5,637 nt of DNA from Candidatus Tayloriibacteriota bacterium (GTDB taxonomy: Bacteria; Patescibacteriota; Minisyncoccia; Phycocordibacterales; PALSA-1337): positions 1-5,637 of the forward strand of contig JAPLZH010000029.1 in assembly GCA_026395105.1 (NCBI GenBank), written 5' to 3'. The notes under the pieces were generated by a model. The model did not search any database and was not told where the DNA came from. It worked only from the letters and a program-made list of their open reading frames with translations. Positions 1 to 5,608 of this stretch are shown piece by piece. Every line of letters begins with the position of its first letter. Within the stretch, counting starts at the first letter, position 1. The position numbers and the translations under genes are program-made.

Positions 1-2
1 GT

Positions 3-131
3 ACCGTTACTCAAGAAGATTTAGATGAAATCCATTCCTTCTTGAATGACCGACCTAGGGAGTGTATTGAGTTTAGGACAGCAACAGAGTATTATTCATT
101 ATTAAGTTCGAGTGTCCTACTTGAGGGGTAG
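3..131 (+). CDS. IS30-family transposase, C-terminal fragment (5' part outside window)
   Basis: The frame is open from the window edge and stops at TAG 129-131, giving 42 residues. It contains LNDRPRECIEFRTATEYY, which matches the conserved end of IS30-family transposases (LNxRPRKxLxFxTPxEyF), and it finishes with VLLEG, like the usual VALEG-type terminus. Transposases of this family cut and join DNA with a DDE catalytic domain. The catalytic residues lie upstream of this piece and are not in the window, so integrity cannot be judged. The stretch after the stop (132-219) holds no gene; it carries the repeats listed next and probably the right end of the element. The family call is firm for such a short piece because the RPR motif and the distance to the stop both fit. 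Confidence 0.8.
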   Translation, partial: TVTQEDLDEIHSFLNDRPRECIEFRTATEYYSLLSSSVLLEG

Positions 132-183
132 CTAGAGGCTATATGGCCGAATAGAACACTACAGTATTAGTGCCCTATTGTCA
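111..183. repeat. Cluster of three related 11-15 bp motifs at probable IS30 right end
   Basis: The motif AGTGTCCTACT (111-121) lies inside the last transposase codons. It recurs as AGTGCCCTATT (169-179, same orientation) and as AGTGTTCTATT on the minus strand (160-150, inverted). Positions 5-6 and 10 vary while the rest is constant. IS30-family elements carry inverted repeats next to the transposase stop, so one of these copies, most likely 169-184 followed by GTCAA, is probably the right terminal repeat. The left end is outside the window, so the pairing and any target-site duplication cannot be checked. Confidence 0.45.
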
Positions 184-219
184 AATTAGCGAGTTTTTCC
201 AACTTCCCTTCTTACGCCC

Positions 220-869
220 CTAAACCATCATTTTTAATAAATCCTTCTTTAAATTCTTTGGCGAATTACTGATAGTTTTCCAATGCTTTTTCAAATCCTT
301 TGCTAAATCATTTATTTCCTTCTTACTAGCCTTCATTCCCTTTTCATATTCAGTGGCTACAGAATCGATCACTTCATGATATTTTGATTGCCCGACTGAA
401 TTTGCCTTTTCTCTGTATGGAAAAATGCTTAAAAATAGTTTTAAAGTCGCTCATAATCATATACAAAATAAAAGGTCAGGATAAATTTGGAAATTATAGA
501 AAAAACGGTCATTGCTATAGCACTAGATGAGGCTAGGACAGAGCTCGAATATGATTCTAAATAATGAACAATGCTAAAATTAGTGAAATATTGTCCGATT
601 AATGGCAAATGTTTTAAGGTAACGTCAATGCTCATAAAAAGCTCTGGGAGCTGGCCGTTTACTAGATTAGGAATAATCATGAGGCCGATTATTGCGAAAG
701 GAATTAAAAGAATGAGGAGGATTATAAAAGTGCAAAGGAGAACGGGTATTTTAGTTTTCTTATGAAGTGAATGAACGAGAGGGTGAAGAGAAGCCGTTAG
801 AACTAAGGTAATAATAACCACGAAAGCGCCGAGCGCCTCCCAGCTAAGTGGATGTTCGTGTATTTCCAT
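220..869 (-). pseudogene. AI-2E family (PerM/YdiK-like) permease remnant, frameshifted and truncated
   Basis: The first segment reads from ATG at 869 to TAA at 441-443 (142 residues). It has membrane helices at about residues 12-30, 42-67 and 115-136, and the family-like pattern of a helix, HPLVHSLHKKTKIP, a helix, IIPNLV, then FVYDYERL (compare FFLxxDGERL). Directly after ERL the family normally continues with a leucine-rich segment and a P-Y-R-E-K-A type stretch. That sequence (LKLFLSIFPYREKA) is present but in another frame; adding one base in the TTT run at 443-445 joins the two. The second frame stays open to TAG at 220-222 and has no ATG near its beginning. Repaired, the product would be about 216 residues, against roughly 330-380 for the family. 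The last part of about 55 residues (KYHEVIDSVATEYEKG onward) is Lys-rich and helical and does not look like the permease's membrane half. I read this as a gene broken by frameshift and 3' deletion or fusion, next to the IS30 end. These permeases export or import small solutes, and the substrate is unknown here. A sequencing error could explain the frameshift but not the missing half. Confidence 0.65.
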
Positions 870-874
870 ATATC

Positions 875-880
875 ATTATG
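875..880 (-). promoter_or_regulatory. Possible -10 box of the AI-2E remnant
   Basis: The minus strand reads CATAAT five bases before the ATG at 869. No Shine-Dalgarno sequence precedes that ATG and no good -35 hexamer stands 16-18 bases upstream. The layout copies the other starts in this window, where a -10 box sits almost against the start codon. In-frame stops (TAA, TGA) lie just upstream, so the coding frame cannot begin earlier. Confidence 0.3.
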
Positions 881-940
881 ACAATGCATCTATTCAGACG
901 GCCTTAAAGAGAAAACATTACAATGCTGAATTTGTAAATT

Positions 941-971
941 AAAAAACCCGCCGACGTTTTGCACGCAGGCG
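941..971 (-). terminator. Rho-independent terminator after the serine protease gene
   Basis: On the minus strand the stem reads CGCCTGCGT, loop GCAAA, then ACGTCGGCG. Eight of the nine opposed positions pair (one is a G-T wobble) and one T-C mismatch remains. GG and then a run of six T (946-941) follow. It lies 34 bases after the protease stop codon, the usual place for an intrinsic terminator. It isolates that gene from the AI-2E remnant downstream. Confidence 0.8.
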
Positions 972-1004
972 AGATATGTTTAACAAAACTAATCACAAAA
1001 ACAG

Positions 1005-1898
1005 TCAAAGCTTTTTCTGATCTATAGCAATGAGGACACCCACCCCGTATTTCTTACCCTTTGACCAATTCATCAATTTCCTGTTTTCGGGTAGCAAGTT
1101 ATCAAATGTCTCCTTGCCCACTTCTTGCTCCCGTATGATTACGAGGAAAGCCTTTTCCTTTTCGCCCTCCACGGTAGCCAGTGTTCCACTCTCACCATGC
1201 ATGACCTGCCAGTCAAAGATGAAATAAAAAATACCAGGCGTCACTTCGACAGACAGAACATTTTGGATGGTCTTTTTCGGATAAGTTTTGAAGTGAATCT
1301 TTGCCGGCCAAACCTTTGCGGCATAATCCTTTTTCTCCCATTCTCGAAATCTGTTCGTAGAAGCCGGAAGAGATAACATCGGAAAATCAGTCCTATTTGT
1401 ATCGATTCTACAGAGAATTGAATCGTCTGTATCGGTCTCATTAGCCAACTCCCTAGAAATGATAGGCATGATTTTCTCATTTCCAGAGAATTCATTTGGG
1501 CAGATTTTCCTCCATCCGAACTGTCCAGATGCATCCTCGAATACATGATAAGCTGTCATCAGATGATTCGGGAAGCTTCCAAGTCTCGTCCCAGTCCCGC
1601 GTAATTTCCACGTATCGTATTCATTGTAACGAAACATGATGTGAACTGGAAGGTTGCCGTACTCATCAGCCCCCTTCGCATTCTCTGAAATCCAGACATG
1701 CCTCTCTTCGATCTCTTTCGGAGCACCGAAAAGGCCGATAGCCTCAGCTTTCTTATGCACGCTATCCCGCTTCATATCGATGAATGCTGGGACGAGATAA
1801 AGACTGAGACAGAAAAGTATGGCCAGAATGAAGAAAGCTGATAGGCCGTTAAACCTTACACGCCCCTTCGCTTTTTGCTGTTTATTATTATTTTTCAA
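1005..1898 (-). CDS. Membrane-anchored trypsin-like serine protease
   Basis: The 297-residue product has a basic N-terminus (KQQKAKGRVRFNG), one membrane helix at about residues 18-39, and a large domain that should face outward. The domain carries an apparent chymotrypsin-fold triad. His118 is in GTGTRLGSFPNHLMTAYHV (compare GTGFxxxxxxxLTAAHV), Asp159 is in TDDSILCRID (compare DIALLKI), and Ser237 is in MHGESGTLATV (compare GDSGGPL). The usual second Gly-Pro after the serine is replaced by Thr-Leu. Such proteins cut polypeptides at the cell surface; the substrate is unknown. The frame is open back to a TTG at 1934 (309 residues), but that codon has no ribosome site. TTG at 1898 has GGAGG five bases upstream, so I chose it. 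Hand counts on six sequence lines give about 46% GC, clearly above the secreted-protein gene upstream. Family assignment rests on motifs only. Confidence 0.72.
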   Translation of the reverse strand: MKNNNKQQKAKGRVRFNGLSAFFILAILFCLSLYLVPAFIDMKRDSVHKKAEAIGLFGAPKEIEERHVWISENAKGADEYGNLPVHIMFRYNEYDTWKLRGTGTRLGSFPNHLMTAYHVFEDASGQFGWRKICPNEFSGNEKIMPIISRELANETDTDDSILCRIDTNRTDFPMLSLPASTNRFREWEKKDYAAKVWPAKIHFKTYPKKTIQNVLSVEVTPGIFYFIFDWQVMHGESGTLATVEGEKEKAFLVIIREQEVGKETFDNLLPENRKLMNWSKGKKYGVGVLIAIDQKKL

Positions 1899-1903
1899 AT
1901 TTA

Positions 1904-1908
1904 CCTCC
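1904..1908 (-). promoter_or_regulatory. Shine-Dalgarno site that decides the protease start
   Basis: The minus strand reads GGAGG, followed by TAAAT and then TTG at 1898-1896. This is a full anti-16S match at ideal spacing. It lies inside the longer open frame starting at TTG 1934, and it is the only convincing Shine-Dalgarno among the starts in this window. Confidence 0.75.
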
Positions 1909-1984
1909 GATTTGAGTTTGTTGTTTTGAGTCAAATGGCCACTATAGCCAAGTCACTCAGAAAATCGTTTGATATTCCTGTTTT

Positions 1985-2012
1985 ACATTAACATATCGTA
2001 TAGGACTGTCAA
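1985..2012 (-). promoter_or_regulatory. Sigma-70-type promoter of the protease gene
   Basis: The minus strand has TTGACA (2012-2007), a 16-base spacer, and TAATGT (1990-1985) preceded by TGT, which makes an extended -10. It starts 15 bases after the ahpC stop. Transcription would begin near 1978, leaving a leader of about 80 bases before the TTG start at 1898. I saw no strong hairpin in that leader and no terminator between ahpC and this promoter, so read-through from ahpC is also possible. Confidence 0.65.
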
Positions 2013-2027
2013 CCTTTCGCTTTTTCT

Positions 2028-2591
2028 TTAAATTTTTCCGATGAGATCCGTTCCGGGCTTTAAAGTCTCTTCCCCAGGTTCCCAGCTCGCAGGGCAAACT
2101 TTGCCTTTATTTTCACTTATGAATTTAGCAGCCTGTAATTTTCGAAACATTTCTTTTGCACTTCGACCAATATCATTATCATGAATTTCTACTGTCTTTA
2201 GTACTCTATCTGGATTAATTATGAAAGTTCCGCGAAGAGACATTCCATCATCTTCTATATATGTCCCGAACATTTCGGATATTCGGCCTGTCGGATCTGC
2301 GAGCATGGGATATTTAATTTTCCCGATGGCTGGCGAAGTGTCATGCCATGCTTTATGTGCAAAGGCAGTATCAGTACTTATACTCATAATTTCGCCATTC
2401 ATCTTTTTCACTTCATCATAATACTTTTGTGCATCCTCTAATTCTGTAGGGCAAACGAAAGTAAAATCCGCCGGATAGAAAACGAGTACCACCCATTTGC
2501 CTTTATAGGAAGAAAGCTTTACTTTTTTAATTTTTCCATTCTGATAAGAGTCTAGCTCGAAATCTGGGACTATTGAATTTATTTTTATCAT
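2028..2591 (-). CDS. ahpC: Typical 2-Cys peroxiredoxin, AhpC type
   Basis: The 187-residue protein reduces hydrogen peroxide and organic hydroperoxides in the cytoplasm. The peroxidatic site is complete: Pro40, Thr44 and Cys47 in PADFTFVCPTE, with Arg120 in SLRGTFIINP. The resolving Cys166 lies in GKVCPASWEPGE. The C-terminus, DLIGKI, matches that of enterobacterial AhpC. Length is normal and nothing is missing. The ATG at 2591 is right by homology (MIKINSIVPDFEL). Its usual electron donor would be AhpF or a thioredoxin system; neither is in the window. It follows the secreted-protein gene by 28 bases but has its own promoter, whose -10 box sits six bases before the ATG, so the mRNA is probably leaderless. 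Confidence 0.95.
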   Translation of the reverse strand: MIKINSIVPDFELDSYQNGKIKKVKLSSYKGKWVVLVFYPADFTFVCPTELEDAQKYYDEVKKMNGEIMSISTDTAFAHKAWHDTSPAIGKIKYPMLADPTGRISEMFGTYIEDDGMSLRGTFIINPDRVLKTVEIHDNDIGRSAKEMFRKLQAAKFISENKGKVCPASWEPGEETLKPGTDLIGKI

Positions 2592-2597
2592 AAATGA

Positions 2598-2626
2598 ATT
2601 ATATCAATACAAACATAATTTACCAA
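2598..2626 (-). promoter_or_regulatory. Promoter of ahpC, probably leaderless
   Basis: The minus strand reads TTGGTA (2626-2621), a 17-base spacer, then a consensus TATAAT (2603-2598). Only six bases separate the -10 box from the ATG, so transcription should begin at or within a base or two of the A of the start codon. No Shine-Dalgarno fits. The -35 box overlaps the stop codon of the upstream gene. An inverted repeat AATTAT-12-ATAATT (2597-2602 and 2615-2620) covers the promoter and could be an operator, but in such AT-rich DNA it may be chance. Confidence 0.65.
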
Positions 2627-5064
2627 TTCCTAAATAATAATCTAGCTGTAGCATTAATCACATTTGATATATAATTTTTACTATTACTGAAAGACTCGAC
2701 AGGCGTAGATACCGGGGTTATGGTCGGAATCGGGGTTGGAGTTAGGCTAGGGGTCGGGCTCGGAGATGGAGGTAATGTTGGAGTTGGAGTGGGTGCGGGA
2801 GTGAAAACGCTACCTCCTCCACCACTAGAGGCTTTCACTTTCGGTATTGGTGGAATAACTGGGGTGGATGTAGCTATACTTGGCGGTGTTGACGTGGATA
2901 TCGTTACTGGTTTAACAGCTATCTGCGTCGTGGCACCTAAGGCATATTTCGGATTATCGGAAAGATAAACATAATAATTCGGTACCACTATTTTTGTACT
3001 TGTGGAAGTATTAAAGATGGCCATGGTAGCAAAGGAACCAAAAGTCACATCCATGAATTTATTACATGCATAACCTCCACCCTTCTCTCCGACAGGAGAA
3101 ACTAAATATACTCCTACAGGACAGGCTAAATATAGCGAAGCGCGAATAGTATCTGAAGGAAATTTAAATGTGAGTTTTACAATATCACCAGAATTAGTAC
3201 TCGAGGCTGAAGGTATGACAGATGGTTTACTTAGGGTGGGCGGTGTAGACGTGGGCGAAACGAAAGATAAAATACCCGTCTTTAAGCCTAGTGAAATGGG
3301 CGCCGTTTTATTATTTGCCGTAAAACTACTTAATTCTGCATAATAGTCTCCTTCTAGATTTTTATATTCTTGAGTATGCCAATCCCAATATTTATATTCA
3401 ACATCAAAGCTAATTACAAAATGCGTAATAGTATTAGGTGGAATTAAATAATATGGTCCGATAGTGTCTGGCAGATTAGGTTCTATCCTATATGACGGCC
3501 ATACATTATGAAGTAAATAATTATTGTTAGTGGTCGTCGATCCCATGAGGTTAATTGTGAAAGATCCTATTTTAGAAACTCGGAGAGTCGAAGAACCTGT
3601 TTTCACATCTATGGCAAAAGAACCGTTTAATAAATCAGGATTATTTTTTTCTTTCTCAAAAACACTCTGACCACTAGATGTAGCCGAGACTCCGTATGCT
3701 ACATCTACCTTCGGGGCACATTTATTTTTAAAACTATTAAGGTGAGAATCAAATTCCTCAGAAGTAAATGGTAATTTTATGTTTAATGGACTATAACTTT
3801 GACCCATACTTATAGCGAAACCTTCGGAGTCAAAGTATTTAGCGTATTGATAAAATCTTATTTTTATATAGTCTATCAGCATCGACTTATCTACGTCTGT
3901 ATAAGGAAATTCATTAATAAGAGTAATCATCTTATCCAAAGAAGAGGAATCACCGAATATATTTCTAGCAATATTATAGTAGGCGATTTGATATGCCGAT
4001 CTAGAGCTAACAGGCAGCTGATTAATCATGTAGGGTATCCAGTAATTACTAGGATCACTAACACTACAGGAATATGATGCATCAAAACCATGTGGTATTA
4101 TCTCTCCATTCCCTGTAGTTTTATTTATTCCCCAGTCCTCATTATGGAGAGTACTCATATCAGATAAATCGAGGAATTCTGTTAGCAAAAGAAATCGTAA
4201 TGTCGTATTTGGATCAAAAGTTATATTCTGTAAAACTGAATCATCAGCCTTATTTATAATTTTTGCAGATGTAAGCCTATTAACTATATCAAATTTCCAT
4301 GTAGATAATCCTCTTTCCAAATCACCTGACTGATATAGAACTGGGTCTATATTAAACTGTTTCGCAAAAGATACTTCATCTTTATCTTCATTATCTCTTT
4401 GCACCATCATGTATCTAAATGACTGTCCGGCATATCCGGGTTCAGAGGTATTGTTGAATTGTATATTTGCAAAACCGATCACATCCATCGTAGGAATATC
4501 AAAGGCCCTAAATATTTTAAATATGGAATATTCTCTTAATGAAACATTTAACTGGCCATAAAATCCGACAGTTCCACTGGGTATGTTATAGTCATTCCAA
4601 ATATCGCATTCAGGAATTAAACGTACAGTCTTATATTTTAATGAGGAATACCCTGGATAAGTAGTTAATCCGTGGAACTTATCATGAAAGCCACTACCAT
4701 GACCACCGTCAAACTTAATATTTAACACAGGAGGAGCACACTGACTACGGCTACTTCCCTTTTGCTCATATTCGACATCCCAGTATTCTACGACTTTATT
4801 ACTAGCATCATACTGTTTTAACTCTGCCGTAGTATCTGCGCTTCCACTATTAGTTAATGATTTTCCCTTAACATCCATACTCATGTTCAGGACTGAGTAG
4901 GTTAAAGGAGTAAAATTATTCGTATTTGAAAAAGCATCTATAGCTACCGCCTGGTTATATACGCCAGCACTAGAGAATGAACTAATATTTCCAGCGAAAA
5001 CTATTAGTAATAAAACTGAGAATAAAACTAAAACAGAAGCCTGATAGATATTTTTCTTTTTCAT
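2620..5064 (-). CDS. Large secreted protein with divergent CotH-kinase-like domain and Pro/Thr-rich tail
   Basis: The 814-residue protein begins with a signal peptide (KKK, then a hydrophobic core at about 9-24; cleavage likely near 24-33). Residues about 110-420 resemble the CotH kinase superfamily. The elements, in the expected order, are LREYSIFKIFRAFDIPT (176-192; compare LREYLAYxLFRxLGIP), FRYMMVQRDNED (216-227; compare the LLVEQxD region), HNEDWG (307-312), and IIPHGFDASY (322-331; compare PxDFDxS, keeping the metal-type Asp328). The usual Glu is Gln222 and the first Asp of the DxD is Gly326, so activity is uncertain. Residues about 600-720 form a beta domain with Cys648 and Cys667. Then come a Gly-rich GGGGS (748-752), a Pro/Thr/Ser linker (755-790), and a short amphipathic end. 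Six cysteines outside the signal peptide could form disulfides. GC is about 30% in sampled lines. CotH proteins phosphorylate secreted proteins; any such role here is inferred. Confidence 0.6.
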   Translation of the reverse strand: MKKKNIYQASVLVLFSVLLLIVFAGNISSFSSAGVYNQAVAIDAFSNTNNFTPLTYSVLNMSMDVKGKSLTNSGSADTTAELKQYDASNKVVEYWDVEYEQKGSSRSQCAPPVLNIKFDGGHGSGFHDKFHGLTTYPGYSSLKYKTVRLIPECDIWNDYNIPSGTVGFYGQLNVSLREYSIFKIFRAFDIPTMDVIGFANIQFNNTSEPGYAGQSFRYMMVQRDNEDKDEVSFAKQFNIDPVLYQSGDLERGLSTWKFDIVNRLTSAKIINKADDSVLQNITFDPNTTLRFLLLTEFLDLSDMSTLHNEDWGINKTTGNGEIIPHGFDASYSCSVSDPSNYWIPYMINQLPVSSRSAYQIAYYNIARNIFGDSSSLDKMITLINEFPYTDVDKSMLIDYIKIRFYQYAKYFDSEGFAISMGQSYSPLNIKLPFTSEEFDSHLNSFKNKCAPKVDVAYGVSATSSGQSVFEKEKNNPDLLNGSFAIDVKTGSSTLRVSKIGSFTINLMGSTTTNNNYLLHNVWPSYRIEPNLPDTIGPYYLIPPNTITHFVISFDVEYKYWDWHTQEYKNLEGDYYAELSSFTANNKTAPISLGLKTGILSFVSPTSTPPTLSKPSVIPSASSTNSGDIVKLTFKFPSDTIRASLYLACPVGVYLVSPVGEKGGGYACNKFMDVTFGSFATMAIFNTSTSTKIVVPNYYVYLSDNPKYALGATTQIAVKPVTISTSTPPSIATSTPVIPPIPKVKASSGGGGSVFTPAPTPTPTLPPSPSPTPSLTPTPIPTITPVSTPVESFSNSKNYISNVINATARLLFRNW

Positions 5065-5070
5065 TAATAA

Positions 5071-5079
5071 AGTATAACA
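5071..5079 (-). promoter_or_regulatory. Extended -10 promoter of the secreted-protein gene, probably leaderless
   Basis: The minus strand reads TGTTATACT, a TG-N-TATACT extended -10. The -10 hexamer (5076-5071) ends six bases before the ATG at 5064. There is no good -35 hexamer at 16-18 bases, which extended -10 promoters tolerate. There is no Shine-Dalgarno sequence, so transcription probably begins at the start codon itself. Confidence 0.6.
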
Positions 5080-5134
5080 CCTAAGAGATTATTTTAATGT
5101 GTATGAGAATATCTAAATGTGGATATCTAATAAT

Positions 5135-5167
5135 AAAAAATCAGTCTAGCATCTGGAACTAGACTGA
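5135..5167 (-). terminator. Rho-independent terminator after the sigma region-4 remnant
   Basis: The minus strand has a perfect nine-pair stem (TCAGTCTAG 5167-5159 with CTAGACTGA 5149-5141) around a nine-base loop, followed directly by six T (5140-5135). It starts 16 bases after the stop codon of the sigma-like fragment. It ends transcription from the right and isolates the secreted-protein gene. Confidence 0.85.
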
Positions 5168-5183
5168 AAGACCGTCGAAGACT

Positions 5184-5363
5184 TCAAAGGTAAGGGGTGC
5201 CGAGAAGTTTCCTCGCGCGGGAAGGATGAAGTAGTTTACGAAGTGCCTTCGATTCTATCTGGCGAATGCTCTCCCTATGTTTCTTTCGAATGAGTCCGGC
5301 ACATTCCTCGAGCGTCTTATTTTCGAAAAACCTTATTCTTATGACATAATGATCACTTTTACT
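5184..5363 (-). pseudogene. Sigma-70 region 4 (C-terminal) remnant without a start codon
   Basis: The frame is open from a TGA at 5364-5366 to TGA at 5184-5186, giving 59 residues. It contains VIRIRFFENKTLEECAG, then RKKHRESIRQIESKALRK, then LLHPSRARKLL. This is the helix-turn-helix of sigma region 4.2 that reads the -35 box (compare [37 protein letters not shown]). No ATG, GTG or TTG lies in this frame before the conserved part, and regions 2 and 3, which bind core polymerase and the -10 box, are absent. Sampled GC is about 50%, higher than the next gene. It is most likely the tail of a decayed sigma gene that still keeps its terminator. A frameshift joining it to the frame that overlaps its start (5339-5566) is an alternative. 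Confidence is high for the domain and moderate for its pseudogene status. Confidence 0.7.
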
Positions 5364-5566
5364 TCATCATCTCCTACCTCCACAGAAACTTTTCCACCCT
5401 TCTCACTATTTTCAAATGCATTCTTTGATAATTCGAGTATTTGATATCCGATAACTGAATGTCTATTATATCCCCGTTTTAGAAAATAAAAAACCGCCCG
5501 TATCGACTCACGTAAAATGACACTATGGGTCGACGGTTCAATCATATAAAAAGACACCGAAACCAT
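5339..5566 (-). CDS. Short ORF with a histidine-kinase N-box-like end; possible remnant
   Basis: The 75-codon frame starts with ATG at 5566 and has an in-frame TAG 21 bases upstream. Its second half, ILELSKNAFENSEKGGKVSV and on to DDEVKVII, resembles the N-box of HATPase domains (compare LLxNAixxSpxGGxVxVxV...xVxIxV). In a real kinase the DxGxG ATP-lid motif should come next, but the frame stops at TAA 5339-5341. A terminator-like hairpin (5485-5538) and a TATAAT (5465-5470) lie inside its first half, and there is no clear ribosome site. It also overlaps the sigma-like fragment in another frame by 25 bases. I suspect a decayed fragment rather than a working gene. It could also be a chance open frame. 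Confidence 0.3.
   Translation of the reverse strand: MVSVSFYMIEPSTHSVILRESIRAVFYFLKRGYNRHSVIGYQILELSKNAFENSEKGGKVSVEVGDDEVKVIIMS
5465..5470 (-). promoter_or_regulatory. Consensus -10 box upstream of the sigma/HATPase fragments
   Basis: The minus strand reads GGGGATATAATAG with a perfect TATAAT, just downstream of a terminator-like hairpin. The -35 region is a poor T-run that is also the hairpin's U-tract. If real, it would drive the debris region down to the terminator at 5135-5167. It may be a relic promoter of the lost sigma-like gene. Confidence 0.3.
5485..5538 (-). terminator. Terminator-like hairpin with T-tract, imperfect
   Basis: On the minus strand AACCG (5538-5534) and TCGAC (5533-5529) pair with GTCGA (5507-5503) and CGGTT (5496-5492). 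There is a six-base bulge on the 3' arm, and the T-run TTTTTTATTTT (5493-5483) overlaps the arm's end. An alternative pairing, CCG-TCGAC with GTCGA-TA-CGG, is also possible. The shape suggests an intrinsic terminator for a gene once located further right. The 21-base loop and the bulge make it weaker than the other two terminators. Confidence 0.35.
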
Positions 5567-5608
5567 GGTAATTTGCTTGTAACACTAAATATATAAGTAA
5601 AACCATGG
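5560..5608. repeat. Two direct AAACCATGG copies exactly 40 bp apart, each holding a start codon
   Basis: AAACCATGG occurs at 5560-5568 and 5600-5608. CCATGG is its own reverse complement. The left copy supplies the ATG (5566-5564) of the minus-strand short frame, and the right copy supplies the ATG (5605-5607) of the plus-strand frame at the edge. The 36 bases between the two ATGs are very AT-rich and would have to hold both promoters if both genes are real. Confidence 0.4.

Noticed and set aside
439..449. CTT TAA at the end of the first AI-2E segment resembles the CUU-stop type of +1 programmed frameshift site known from prfB.
   Set aside because: The +1 frame gives only about 22 more residues (KTIFKHFSIQRKG...) with no family likeness, whereas the family-like continuation lies in the other frame. 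A plain base loss explains it better.
571..765. Plus-strand open frame opposite the AI-2E remnant.
   Set aside because: It is antisense to a recognisable membrane protein, has basic low-information content, and lacks any domain.
1030..1376. Two overlapping plus-strand open frames opposite the protease gene.
   Set aside because: Both are antisense shadows of the protease coding region with no recognisable features.
1241..1546. Open minus-strand frame of about 100 codons inside the protease gene.
   Set aside because: It lies entirely within a gene with clear catalytic motifs in another frame and has no motif or ribosome site.
2718..2802. G-rich plus strand with several GG/GGGG runs, a possible G-quadruplex.
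   Set aside because: The runs are mostly GG with irregular loops and follow directly from the Pro/Thr codon bias of the tail; at best a weak two-layer structure.
2720..2968. Plus-strand open frame rich in Val/Gly opposite the Pro/Thr tail of the secreted protein.
   Set aside because: Its composition (VGVGVGLG) is only the antisense of the Thr-Pro codon repeats.
3799..4077. Plus-strand open frame of 92 codons opposite the CotH-like domain.
   Set aside because: It is antisense to the better supported gene, with no ribosome site, no domain and no promoter placed for it.
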